Below, in pieces: positions 22,373 to 33,437 of a DNA stretch of 64,000 nucleotides. Both the position numbers and the translations under genes were made by a program. The stretch's first letter is position 1; every line of letters starts with the position of its first letter. The DNA comes from Liolophura sinensis (Eukaryota; Mollusca; Polyplacophora; Chitonida; Chitonidae). The notes under the pieces were generated by a model. It searched no databases and had not been told where the DNA came from. It was given only the letters and a program-made list of their open reading frames with translations. The stretch is from positions 2,337,403 through 2,401,402 of the forward strand of contig NC_088297.1 in assembly GCF_032854445.1 (NCBI RefSeq), given 5' to 3'.

Positions 22373-22663
22373 ATGTCCCCAAAAATAACCGAACAACGAG
22401 AGTGTACTAGACGCATTTATACAGCTCAACGTCATTCGATTATACGTGCCGTGGTTTTAATTGAAATCTTTTCGGACCTCGGGTCTCAAAACATTTCCCT
22501 GTTCGAAGAAATGCCGACCTTATTTATGACGGTCTTGGATATTTACGAATGCATGGGATATGAAATCCCTGTACCTTGTGCGGACACTTTCACTGAGATC
22601 GCCGAAACTTATACAATAGCCGAAGCTGAAATCGAACAAACTGAAAGGCTCTACAGACAATGA
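22373..22663 (+). CDS. Hypothetical small ORF, not recognised
   Basis: A 96-codon ATG-to-TGA frame with a mixed, non-repetitive composition. The product is acidic toward the C-terminus (EIAETYTIAEAEIEQTERL) and has no signal peptide or known motif. No splice sites or promoter are obvious. It could be a chance ORF or a fragment of a mobile element. Confidence 0.12.
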   Translation: MSPKITEQRECTRRIYTAQRHSIIRAVVLIEIFSDLGSQNISLFEEMPTLFMTVLDIYECMGYEIPVPCADTFTEIAETYTIAEAEIEQTERLYRQ

Positions 22664-23147
22664 GGGGAATTCCGCACCAGCTATGTATAGCCGGCATGCC
22701 CAACCCTGAACCATGACAGTGGACAACGTCAACTAGCTGCGTCTGAAAAAGATCCTTAATTGGACCTGACACAAAGCACTATTACGAAGACATAAAGTCT
22801 ATCCATAGCTATCTGTATCCAATCGGGAGATTACAATCAATCTATACATGTACCACTTATGTTTACGTACAACAGGCTATCACTTCGACATATTCAAAAC
22901 TCTTTCATCTGGATAAAATAATATTACTATATTACGTTATACGCAATTTACGCTGGCACACGGCTGTCTCTGTAAAACATAATATTTACCATCTAGCGCC
23001 TACTCCAGACACGGAATTTGCGCTCGTTATGTGACCTTAGAAAACAATTCGGAAACATCGCCCTTAGCCCTCTAGGTTGATCGCATGCATGCATGAATAC
23101 AATGATGTACAGGGGACTATGCACCTTATTACTCTGACATATTTGAA

Positions 23148-23256
23148 CCTGCCTGCGGATGTTGATGATTTTCCGCGGCCTGTGCTCTGTTTCCTCCCAC
23201 GATAAGCTTGCCGCCGCCGTACAAGTGAAGTGCACTGAAATATTATTGTCCATATA
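23148..23256 (+). mobile_element. Degenerate family-1 SINE 3' part
   Basis: 'acctgcggatgttgatgatt', 'gctctgtttcctcccac' and 'ttgccgccgccgtacaagtg' follow the SINE body order with many changes. Confidence 0.6.
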
Positions 23257-23299
23257 CGTATATTATGACATCAATCGAGCGTCAAATCACTCCGACACA

Positions 23300-24100
23300 C
23301 CAAAACACGTGTTGAAATTTAACACAATATCTTGTGTCGTTTTCACACAACACAGAAATGTGTTACCCCAACACAAACATATGTTAACCCAACACAGAAA
23401 TGTGTTCTCCAACACAAACATGTGTAACCCAACACAAACATGTGTAACCCCAACACAAACATATGTTAACCCAACACAGAAATGTGTTCTCTAACACAAA
23501 CATGTGTTACCCAACACCAACACATGTTAACCCACCACAGAAATGTGTTCTCTAACACAAACATGTGTTACCCAACACAAACATATGTTAACCCACCACA
23601 GAAATGTGTTCTCTAACACAAACATGTGTAACCCAACACAAACATATGTTAACCCAACACAGAAATGTGTTCTCTAACACAAACATCTATAACCAACACC
23701 AACATATGTTAACCCAAAACAGAAATGTGTTCTCTAACACAAACATGTGTAAACCCAACACCAAAATAGGTTAACCCAACACAGAAATGTGTTACTCTAA
23801 CACAAACATGTGTTACCCAACACAAACATATGTTAAAAATATAAAGTACACGTTTGAGTTACAAAATAAAAAAAAACACAATTTTGTTTTGAACCAGAAT
23901 GAGGTATTTTATTCAATACAACAAAAACTTGTGTATTTTGCAACACATATTGTGTATAACATCCAGCATATCTTGTATTCAATTCTTTCAACACAAGTCC
24001 TTGTGTTAATTCCACACAAGATAGAGTTGCTTAAATGTGACACAAGGCTTTTGGTGGATAGAAACACAAGTTTGTGTCCACACATGTGTTTTTGTGTGGA
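23300..24100. repeat. Array of short palindromes (AACACA...TGTGTT)
   Basis: From about 23337 to 23836 there are tandem ~20-bp units, each a palindrome such as 'aacacaaacatgtgtt' or 'aacacagaaatgtgtt', grouped into a ~58-60 bp higher-order unit. The flanks on both sides (to 24100) carry more widely spaced ACACAAG/CTTGTGT pairs. Confidence 0.85.
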
Positions 24101-24327
24101 GTAACGTATATTCTGTGATTCATTTTATGTGATGACATTCTTTTTAGTGGTTGGTAATTGAAATTAAATTGATTGTTGCTGAACGCCATTCTTAAAAGAT
24201 AAAGACTTCTGATGCAGACTTTTTTATATTTGTTTATATTTGGTTTTAGTAGAAGCTGGATTCGAACACGTGACCTCACCGGTGAAGGCTCTTTCGATAA
24301 TGTAATTTATTTATTGATTTATTTATA

Positions 24328-24430
24328 TGATTGGCGTGTTACGCCGTACTCAAAAATATTTCACATACATGATGGAGGCAAGCAGTATGGTAGGAGGAAA
24401 CTGGGCAGAGCCTGGAGGAAGCCGACGGCC
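24328..24430 (-). mobile_element. Truncated family-1 SINE, minus orientation
   Basis: 'gattggcgtgttacgccgta' then 'ctcaaaaatatttcac' and 'ctgggcagagcctggaggaa'. It abuts the start of the 29-bp minisatellite. Confidence 0.75.
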
Positions 24431-24439
24431 AAATTAGTA

Positions 24440-24965
24440 TTTCTTTGTAAGAAAATCAGCAAAACGATAACAGTATGCAGAAGACCAGTAAAACGACGGT
24501 AATATGCAGAAGACCAGTAAAAACGACAGTCGTATGCAGAGGACGAGATAAAGAAGAGTCGTATGCAGAAGACCAGCAAAAAGACAGTCGTGTGGAGAAG
24601 ACCAGGAAAACGACAGTCGTATTTAGAACACCAGTGAAACGACAGTTGTAAGCAGAAGACCAGCAAAAACGAAAGTCTAGTGCAGAAGACCAGCAAAACG
24701 ACAGTCGTATGCTTAGGGCCAGAAACGAGAGTCGTATGTAGAAGACCAGTAAAAACGACACTCGTATGCAGAAGACCAGTAAAGGACAATCGTATGTAGA
24801 AGGTCAGTAAAGTGACAGTCATGTGCAGAAGACCAGCAAAACGACCAGTCGTGTGGAGAAGAACAGCAAAACGACAGTCGTATGCAAAGGGCCAGTAAAC
24901 CACAGTCGTATGCTGAAAACCGGTAAAACGACACTCGTATGCAGAAGACCGTAAGACGTATAGTA
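24440..24965. repeat. 29-bp minisatellite, about 17 units
   Basis: Imperfect units of the type 'cagtcgtatgcagaagacca' plus 'gtaaaacga'. The period is mostly 29 bp, so frames rotate from unit to unit; the long minus-strand open frames are a by-product. Confidence 0.88.
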
Positions 24966-25609
24966 TGTACAAGACCAATAAAACAATACTGTGATATATA
25001 GGCCTCCATTAGATGTATAGCAGCTACATGCACGAATCGGTATCATTGAAAGAAGAACTGTGATATATGGATGTGTACAATGATAATACTATATAATATT
25101 CATACACATATACCAAAGTGTTAGTAATAGATTAAGTAATACAACAAAACACTTATGTGTACGAGGGCCGTATGTAGTCGGCTCCCGAAACAATAACAGG
25201 TTTATTTCAATTTAATTTGTTGACTGACTCCTGCACTACGGCGTTTTCTCACATACAACCAGCGAGCCACTGATCAATGTGCGATTTAAACGTTTTCGAA
25301 ATATATATTACAAAAGTTTACACTGGACCTCTGTTCTAGAATTCCGTGTGCCAAACGTCAAAAAGAAGCGTGTGCATTGCAGAAATTCATGCCGTCATAG
25401 CAAAGTGTTAAGCACAAATGGTACATGGTTTTAATTACCAGCAAACGCAGTTCTCCTCTGTGCGTCACATTTCTGTAGACCAGCTAAAGCTATTTACTTA
25501 ACGTCATTTCAACTGCCATGATAGCCAAACACCGTATAAGTATGGCAATTATACTTAGGGGTAACCTTACGCACAGTTTTGTGAGACGTAATCATGGCAA
25601 CTAGGTTGG

Positions 25610-25810
25610 TCATCGCTTGTGTTTGGCGGCCATATGGGTCTTTGTAACAGTCCGAACGGAGGAACTGTTTCCCGCACTCCTCGCACGTTATGGCGTTCGT
25701 TGACGCCTTAGGTTTATGAACACGTTCATGGCGTCGTAAGTTTGTTTTCAGAGTAAAAGTCTTACCACAAACCTGGCAGGAAAACTTTGCCCGAGCGAAA
25801 CTACCCATAC
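25610..25810 (-). pseudogene. Paired C2H2 zinc-finger terminal exon Z1, frameshifted
   Basis: The acceptor TTTATTGTAG is followed by a phase-1 entry, then MGSFARAKFSCQVCGKTFTL and a first finger C-x2-C-x12-H-x3-H (CQVCGKTF...HERVH). A second finger begins CEECGKQFLRSDCYKD. An extra base in the GGG run near 25636-25638 (two G in copy 2) shifts the frame so the last His pair is lost and the frame runs to 25509. Without it the exon would end at 25610. C2H2 pairs bind DNA; this copy keeps only finger 1. Confidence 0.75.
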
Positions 25811-26182
25811 CTACAATAAAGCAGAAAGACAAAACAATGAGTCTTAAAACCTCTGTGTTTTTGTACTTATCACTTACAAGAAGACATATATTTTGTTTAC
25901 TTTTGAAAGCAAATAATTTCGCTGGCAAAAGAACCCATTGGAAGTGTAGTATACACAAACAATTACCTCTGCATTCTCATTTAAGATACTGTGGCTATGC
26001 ATATAGCTTTTTCAATTTACATATCGATTGAATTGGAAAAGGAACTAAGAGATCAACAAAACTGCACTGCAGAAAGTCCGAAGGTTCTCTGGTTCATTCC
26101 CCCAACCAGAGATTTGATATACCTTCTTAACGAGGATCTGGTTGTTCAAAACTTTCTAAAGGCCTTATGTCAGGCTTAACCT

Positions 26183-26346
26183 TTATTTGACGCTAGTTGT
26201 GGGGTCACTCTGTTCAGAATCCGTAATTTCTAACTCGGGAAAGTGCGATAGCCGTACTTTCCTTAATTTGCCTTGGTCATGTCGCCACACATAAAGAACT
26301 AAAACAGCCAGTGCTATCTGCGCGCTCAGTATCCCCACTCTCATCG
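26183..26346 (-). CDS. Phase-1 terminal exon encoding a transmembrane segment and short tail (copy 1)
   Basis: The acceptor TTTGTGCTTAG is followed by CG and then an open frame MRVGILSAQIALAVLVLYVW, which is one hydrophobic helix (about residues 3-20). A basic/acidic tail (RHDQGKLRKVRLSHF...) ends at TAA. The stop overlaps AATAAA, a polyadenylation signal, which suits a last exon. Entry phase equals that of the nearby zinc-finger exons. The frame is preserved in copy 2 with two amino-acid changes. The parent gene's upstream exons are not identified; a membrane-anchored receptor is an alternative to a shared gene. Confidence 0.45.
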
Positions 26347-26399
26347 CTAAGCACAAAAATCGTTTATTATGTGGCACTAATGCAACCGTTTAGGTGGGG

Positions 26400-27550
26400 G
26401 AAAGACCTGGTAACTGTACATTCCTGGAGAATAAGTCACGTTGAGTCCCCGGTGCTTTGCGCCTCGTATTTTCTTATTGAGAAATGTAGTGCTGCTCGAC
26501 AATTCTCCATACCACCCAATCTTCAATTTTGTATTAAGCACAGAAAATATTAAAGATCTGTAACTGTACATGAAATACATATGAATTAAATCTGCTGCTT
26601 TCACACGTGTGCTTTTCACAACTGCACGTACACTGAATGCTGAACCTCGCTAAACTCTTCTCCATGTAATATAATACCGGTATAATGGCTTATACCCTTT
26701 TGAATACCATGTTCATTTTAGACACAGTATTTACACAAGCTTAAATCTCAAGGGGCAAATTTTAACTCTGATATGTGAGCTCCGGAAGACACGCCAGTAA
26801 AACCACATATGAAGTTTCATTGCATTTTACTTCGTGGTTATGGACAGAAAATGCTGTTGATTTGAACATGAACTCTGTTCTGAGAAAATAGATTTTGATC
26901 GAAAACCAGTTATACAAAGTCTGGTGCGATATGGGTGTAGGGTGAAGAGGAACCAGTAAATTCATACACAAACTTTCACTGAATTTAGCTGCCTGGTTTT
27001 GAATATACAGAATGTTTAAAAAGGTAAACGAGCCAAATGTGAACTTTAAGACCCACACGCTGAATTTGGATCTGTAGCTTTGGAGATATACAACGTTCTA
27101 AGGTAAGTATGAATTCTGAGCTTAGAGTGGAGATCAAATGTTAGTTATACTGACCACAATGAAATGCCATGCATAAAAGCTGCCAATGGATCCCGGCATA
27201 AACTGTCATTGATAATGGATCTGTAGTTTTGGAGATACAACAATACAGGTTTGAAACCTGTCCATAGACAGTGGGTCATTTGCTTATTAGTCTAATTGGT
27301 TTCTAAGGCCATACTGAAGAATGTTTCATTTTAATCCGCTACGGCGGTCACGTTTTTATCTGTGGACGAAATTTATTTGCGACGTTCACTAATACGTCTG
27401 AGGATAACGATTCATTGAACTTGGCTGAATAATTTTGTGTACACATGTACAACAAACAAAACAAAAGCACATCTTTACTGTATACTCCGCCCAACCCAGA
27501 GCCACACAGAATGCTCTAAACAGATCTACACGTACGCAGATTCATATTTG
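26400..27550. other. Intergenic part of duplication, no gene recognised
   Basis: Repeat-like AT-rich text ('gatctgtagctttggagata' occurs twice, at about 27068 and 27228). A 98-codon minus-strand frame at 26762-27058 is kept in copy 2 (35745-36041), but the two copies are too recent for this to show selection, and no domain is visible. Confidence 0.4.
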
Positions 27551-27554
27551 GCAA

Positions 27555-27765
27555 TCCGCGCTGGCTCAGTAATCTAATGCGTTAGATCAGTCACACGCTC
27601 AAATCCATCTAGTGACTGTTCGGCTGCGGCATTCAGTCAGCAGGTTTGTAAGGTACCTGACAAACGGCGGTAGATAGCTACGGTCACTCCAGTTTCCACC
27701 ACTCATAAACCTGTCAGTAGTCATATATGTGGAGAGTTTTCTGGTCTACACCAATCAAATAGCCT
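27555..27765 (+). mobile_element. SINE-like element, family 3
   Basis: The head 'gcgctggctcagtaatctaa' with 'acacgctcaaatcc' looks tRNA-like. The body 'ggtacctgacaaacggcgg' and 'cactccagtttccaccactc' follows. The duplicate lies at about 36545-36752. Confidence 0.6.
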
Positions 27766-28097
27766 AAGAAAGATCATATCTACTGCCGTATCGAACGAAA
27801 AGGACATCTTCCTACGTCACTTCATCTGTTTAATGCAATCGGATATTTAACGCAATTAAAGTGCAAAATTCTTTGCCTGTTGTGGACAATTTTAGAACGC
27901 GACCGGATGTGAGGTGATAGTGAGATGGATATTATCTCGGGTAAAGACGGATAAATTGATAACTCTACGTGATAAAGTTAAAGGGCTGCATATTTGTCTA
28001 TTTTGTAATGCACATTCTTATTTCGTGAAGAAAAAAGTTGTACATACGTTATCAAAAGATAATGCGTTGAATAAATTACACTCAAAAACATAATCTG

Positions 28098-28440
28098 TGA
28101 ATTTTACCCCTGCACAGAAAGCCTATTGTCTGAGTGTCTATTCTGCAATTGTAACAGATTATTCTGTTAAATATAACACATGTATTTTATTAATTTTACC
28201 CCTGCACAGAAAGCCTATTGTCTGAGTGATGCTAGAATGTATTCTGCAATTGTAACAGATTATTCTGTTAAATATAACACATGTATTCTATTAATTTTAC
28301 CCCTGCACAGAAAGCCTATTGTCTGAGTGATGCTAGAATGTATTCTGCAATTGTAACAGATTATTCTGTTAAATATAACACATGTATTCTATTAATTCAA
28401 CATAAAGATTCTATTGAAACTAACCGGATATTATACTGAG
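28098..28440. repeat. MITE-derived ~101-bp tandem array, three units (copy 1)
   Basis: Unit: 'attttacccctgcacagaaa', 'gcctattgtctgagtgatgc', 'tagaatgtattctgcaattg' and more. It starts at 28101, 28193 and 28294 (the first unit lacks ~10 bp). The unit resembles one half of the MITE at 44565-44763. Confidence 0.85.
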
Positions 28441-28717
28441 TATAACACACTATCTTGTTAAAATAAAAGACCAATAATAGAATAAGTTTTTGAGTGTACT
28501 TGCAGAACGAACATCACTTCCAAAGGTGAATTTTACAACAACCAGGATTACAAGAAGTCATGCAGTTGATTTAAAGATGCAAACATGTGTTACAGTAGAA
28601 CTGCGTTACGTATTTATCCGTACAATATCGGGACCTGCATGTCACGTGTTTAGCAAAATTGCCCGATGTGCTCAATAAATTAATAATTTAAGTTATTGTG
28701 AGCTGTAACAACGACGA

Positions 28718-28945
28718 AGGCCCTTCCTGGGTTAGGCGTTTGCTCCATGTTGTTTCCCGGGACAATGTGGTAATGAGTTCGAATGCAGCGCTCGCTGCTT
28801 TAAATGAGGTGTTTTAGTTGCCTGGCAAAGGGCGGGGGGGTTTACTTCGTGACTCCGGTTTCTCCCCTTCACAAAGTTGATCGCAATCACATAGGTCAAA
28901 CCTTCACAAGTTCGATGCTGAGCATCAATGAAATAAACGAATGAA
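28718..28945 (+). mobile_element. Degenerate SINE-like element
   Basis: A tRNA-like 'gagttcgaatgcagc', then 'gcctggcaaagggcgg' and 'actccggtttctcccc', the order of family-3-type SINEs. Most of it is missing from copy 2 of the duplication. Confidence 0.5.
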
Positions 28946-29093
28946 ACATAATATAACAAAAGACTTACAGCATAGAGAGTAAAACCAGAGAAAGTGTAAT
29001 AAATGGTATTAAAATGGTCACACGTAACCGGTGAAGTACGGCCTCTTGTCAATTTACCTCACTTGTATTTATTCTAACTGTTCTTGGAATATC

Positions 29094-29304
29094 GATTCTT
29101 GGTGATACTCGGATTTAAGCTGTCTAACCGAAGAGGTGCCTGCGAGTGAGCCTTCGTTCACCTCTAGCTGGTTACAAGCCAGTATACTCTCAAAAAATCA
29201 ATATTAAAATGAACAGAAAGTCTGTAGTCAGAGTGATGCTAGAGAGGCTCACTCTCAGGCTTCTCTTCAGTAGGACAGCTTAAATCCGAGTGTCACCAAG
29301 AATC
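29094..29304. mobile_element. Foldback element with 59-bp inverted arms
   Basis: 'gattcttggtgatactcgga' through 'gcgagtgagcc' (29094-29152) is the reverse complement, with a few mismatches, of 29246-29304 ('ggctcactctcaggcttctc' to 'gtcaccaagaatc'). Copy 2 of the duplication keeps only the right arm. Confidence 0.8.
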
Positions 29305-29380
29305 AGCAAAATTGTTATTTTTTTGTGTAGGCTACCAGATCTGACTAGTGAGAATGGACTGAATCAGTCTCTAGTCTTTG

Positions 29381-29638
29381 ATTTTTTTTTTTGGATTGGT
29401 GTTTTACGCCGTACTCAAGAATATTTCACTTATACGACGGCGGCCAGCATTATGGTGGGTGGAAACCGGGCAGAGCCCGGGGGAAACCCACGACCATCCG
29501 CAGGTTGCCGCGGGACCTTCTCACGTACGGCCGCCAGCATGAAGGAACGACTTGAACTCACAGCGGCCGCATTGGTGAGAGACTCCTGGGTCATTACGCT
29601 GCGCTAGCGCTTTAACCGACTGAGCCATGGAGGCCCCC
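29381..29638 (-). mobile_element. Family-1 SINE with target-site duplication; empty site in copy 2
   Basis: A complete minus-orientation SINE with a T-tract at its left end. It is flanked by CTCTAGTCTTTG at 29369-29380 and 29639-29650. The paralogous position 38543-38554 has a single CTCTAGTCTTTG with no insert. Confidence 0.93.
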
Positions 29639-30242
29639 CTCTAGTCTTTGCTATTTTTATCTAAAAGCTAACATCAATACGTCTATAAACATGGATATAA
29701 AGATTATTAATGTCAAGAAGTTAGTTAACATCACTCAGACTGCACTGAAAATACAACACCTTGGGAAAAGATGTGAAATGTAGGCAACCTTCCTAAGAAA
29801 TATAATTCGAAACACTTGTTTGTTAAGAATATATTTTACAGAATTAAAAACAGTCAACCTTTATAAAATTTAAATTGAGTTAAAAGAAAAGAACACATTT
29901 ATACAACACATATCTTAAATGAAACCTAAAAAAAAAACATTTTTTTTCAGTATTTAACAGTTAAACATCAAAGGCTCAGAAGTTTCCTTTACACCGCCAT
30001 TTGAACAGATTACATACGTCACCCGGCTTAGCTTTGCCCAGTAGACGATCAGGACATGGCATTCCAGGCACAGTTCGGCAGAAAACAGCCACGAATGTGG
30101 GCATGGTGTGATCCTCTAGTACATCCCAAACTCTTCCTTTTTAGAGTTGGCTTTCACAGGACTTACAATCCACGGTTATCACGATATACGTACGCATTTA
30201 GCTCAGACCGGAAATGCACATTAATCATATGCGGGAGGAAAA

Positions 30243-30350
30243 CCTTAAGCACCTTGACGTGTTAATGAATATTCAAGAAGAAAGGCGGCTTGTCCCATGA
30301 AAGGACTCCTTTCTTCTTGAGAATTCATTAACACGTCAATGTGCTTAAGG
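30243..30350. ncRNA. Near-perfect 43-bp hairpin (copy 1), candidate small-RNA precursor or short foldback element
   Basis: The arm 30243-30285 (CCTTAAGCACCTTGACGTGT...) pairs with 30308-30350 with three mismatches around a 22-base loop. The hairpin is identical in copy 2 (39146-39253). Its length and loop fit a pre-miRNA-like stem, but a short MITE is equally possible; no expression evidence. Confidence 0.4.
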
Positions 30351-31505
30351 CTTAAATTTAAGGTTTTAAAACATGGCGGGACTTCAATGTACCTCGAATC
30401 GGTGGATTTTATAGAAAATGACAATGTATAAAAAGTTTTTTCTCTCTTGCGAATACTTTATCCCCCCTCTCCACCCCACATAAAAAAAACAAAAAAAAAA
30501 CAAACAAACAACAGAATTCCGCACATTTTGTATAGCTCTTTCATTTAATGAATAGTTTGTATAAATGTGTTCATTTCTTTTAATAAACCATGCACATTGG
30601 CCATACAGAATCTAATAATAAAACATGCTTTTTCTAGTTTCAGCGGATTATTTGTGGTAGATTAGCTATACAATATGTCTGTAACCATTATGACATTCTA
30701 CATTATACATCGCACTTATAATATTATAAACACAATTTGTTTAGTGTTAGATGATTTCATTTACATCGATGACAACAGCTATCGGTTAATGCTGTAGTCC
30801 TCCACACACCAAAGAACATGCCAGAGTATTACTTCTGCATGATAAAACTGGCTGTATGGTAAACCTTGCAATTCTGAATACAAGCAAATCGACTGTCAAC
30901 TATAGTATAAATATGTACCGCGCAAAATATACCAACATGTTGATTAATGAGGAAATAAGTATATAATATAAAACTGAAAAGCTTGTTTCCTTTCACCGTT
31001 ATCTTTGTCTGCCAAACGTTGTTTGTGGGTATCTGACAAAAGTGAATACCCAAGCATTACAGTGTGACATTGAGACTTTTATCAAACAGTCATAATGAAC
31101 TATAAAACCGAAACACAGTTCAAGAGAATTAATACAGTATTTACAAGTGTTATGTAAGCTTTTGTGAATGTGTTAAAATATCAAAATTTTTTGGCGAAAC
31201 ATCAAAGCAGGTTTCTACATATCTTTATACATTTATATGGTAGAGGAAAGAGAACTGCCGCGAAGCAACAAGCCTCCTTACACGAAGGACCTCGCACATA
31301 AATTGAAAGCCGTATATGATTAACTGCTGTGCTGGTACGAAAAGTACCAAATTTCCTTGGAACTTCTTTACCTATTGTCTCAAACGAAATGGTTCATTCA
31401 AGACAGAATAATAGGTTCATTTAAGAAAAAAAAATAGCTTCACTCAGTACTGAGGAATGGGTCCTCTGAAAAAAGCCGAATACACGTTATGATTATTTAT
31501 TTGCA

Positions 31506-31685
31506 TGTATTTGATTTGTGTTTTACACCAAATTCAAGAATACCATTATATGGTCGGAGGAAACCGGGGCAAGGGAAACCCATGAAAATCCGCAGGCTTA
31601 TGTCAGATCTTTCTGGGTAGCATGTACTGGACTGGAGCTAACAGCGATCAATTGGTGAGAAACTCCTGGGCAATAGAGGCCCCTT
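31506..31685 (-). mobile_element. Old family-1 SINE remnant, in both duplication copies
   Basis: 'gtgttttacaccaaattcaa' through 'attggtgagaaactcctggg' and 'aatagaggcccc'. The match at about 40410-40590 shows it predates the 9-kb duplication. Confidence 0.75.
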
Positions 31686-31699
31686 AAAACAAATAATTT

Positions 31700-32490
31700 T
31701 CCTTAAAATTTTCACTGAAACAGTTCTCTCAAAATAAACGAATATGTTCACTGAGCATTAACGAATACTTACTCTCTAACAAAAGGAATTTGCGTTCACT
31801 GAACATTAAAGAACAGGTCATCTCAAAACAAACGAACAAGCTGACTAAATATTAACGAACAGCTACACTCCAAACAAAGGAATCAACGCTCACAGAATAT
31901 TAAGGGGTAGGTTAACTCAAAATAAACTAACAGCTTCCCTGAGTATTAAAGTAAAAGAAAGCTACACTATAAAGTAAGGTACATCATACATACAAGTGAA
32001 AACTATGAGTAAAAATACTTTCGTTTATATTTTTTAAGAGTAAAGGTATTCCCATATTTTAATTCATGGGTGGTCTATATGGTAGCTAGGAACTCTGACG
32101 TCACATCACCATTTTTCCTGATGTTCACCAGCAGAAATGAGTCATTATTTCAGTTATCGTTTAGTAATGGGTAAAAAGAGCTATTCCAACATCCAGTGTC
32201 GTACTTAGGGTTTGATAAACTTCCTTTGACGTCAGAGTTCCTAACCGCTGATAGGATTGTTAATAAAGCCCACCATAGAATTCAAACGTTTGAACTCCTT
32301 AACTTTCTTCAAACAAGTTAAAAAAAATAAAAAATAAAAGCACATTCATGCATAGTTTTCAGTGATCTATTAAGAGATGTCTGCTTCGATTTTCAGAGGT
32401 TTTTTTACTTTAAAGAACAGTTACACTCCAACTAAAGGATTCAAGTTTCACTCAGCATTTAGGAATAGGCTTGACTACGTAATATCAAAC
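31700..32490. repeat. Degenerate ~45-60 bp tandem repeat interrupted by a foldback segment
   Basis: Units such as 'gttcactgaacattaaagaa' and 'cactccaaacaaaggaatca' run to about 31975 and resume at about 32405-32490. Between them lies a segment with 17-bp inverted arms TAGGAACTCTGACGTCA (32087-32103 and 32227-32243). Copy 2 has the same arrangement at about 40600-41390. Confidence 0.6.
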
Positions 32491-32697
32491 AATTAAACTA
32501 AAACGAATCACGGCATAATCTGTGCAGGGGTAAGTATTAATAAAAAGTTTAGTTTAAAAATATAACATGGAAAATTACAAATGCAACACCTTGACAATCA
32601 CTGGGTAAGAAGTACAGAAAAGTCGTCTTAGCACACTCAGTCGTCAATTTCGTTACCAACAGGTATTCTCGTTTAGGCCGCTTTAACCTGCCAAAGG

Positions 32698-32906
32698 TCA
32701 ACGCCTGGCATGTCGGTGCTTGGCGATCATGTGATCTTTGTAAGTGTCAGGACGGAAAAACTCCCTCCCGCATTCCTCGCACGTGAGCACGTTCGCTGAC
32801 GTCTTTGGCTCGTGAATACGTTGATGACGTCGCAGGTTTTGCTTAAGAGTGAAACTTTTGCCACAGAAATGGCAGGAAAATTGTGTCCGAGAATGACTAC
32901 GAACAT
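32698..32906 (-). CDS. Paired C2H2 zinc-finger terminal exon Z2, intact
   Basis: The acceptor TGTATTTTACAG is followed by AT (phase 1), then VRSHSRTQFSCHFCGKSFTL. Finger 1 is CHFCGKSFTLKQNLRRHQRIH (split here as C-x2-C-x12-H-x3-H). A 16-residue linker follows, then finger 2 CEECGREFFRPDTYKDHMIAKH (C-x2-C-x12-H-x4-H), a basic end HARR and TGA at 32698-32700. All eight zinc ligands are present. The compact terminal exon with two fingers resembles the alternative 3' exons of BTB zinc-finger genes. No BTB or other 5' exon was found in the window. Confidence 0.72.
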
Positions 32907-33437
32907 CTGTAAAATACACAGAAAGATAAAAAATTATCTTTTGTTAAAATCTTGGTTACAATGTCTAAAATGTGGTACATCGGAATATGTAGAATAATTA
33001 ACATGGGAGTCTTAAACAAGAAAGACACGCATGGGAATCTGCACTCAAACAATACAAAAAAAATATCGCAAACGTGATAAATACTGCCGCAAGTAGGGCC
33101 AACAACAACACGGTCTTAAAAGTTTGCATGTACATTTCGTACGTCGTACGTCACAATTTTTAGTCATATGGGGACTAAGAGTTATTAGGTATGTTTCCAT
33201 ATAATGTGTCTTTGTATGGCAGTGCGAGTCTATGTCACTGAGCCCTTGCCGCCACTGAAATATCTTGCCGAAGACACCAGACATGACACCACACGCAGTC
33301 ACAGTATACTAACAACGGTCCGGTCAATCTTGTAATGTTTTAGTTCCCAAGTTGTGAGTGCCAAGCGAGGCAGTCTTCAAATCAAGCACTTGCAATTCAT
33401 GACTTGGGTCTGAACTTGATAAACAGTATGCGTACAA

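Noticed and set aside
24361-25046. Minus-strand open frames up to 205 codons (hydrophobic 'LLHTTVV' repeats)
   Set aside because: They arise from the 29-bp minisatellite and a SINE fragment; no gene structure.
26762-27058. 98-codon minus-strand gene conserved in the duplicate
   Set aside because: Conservation is explained by the recent segmental duplication; composition is low in structure and no splice or domain signal is visible.
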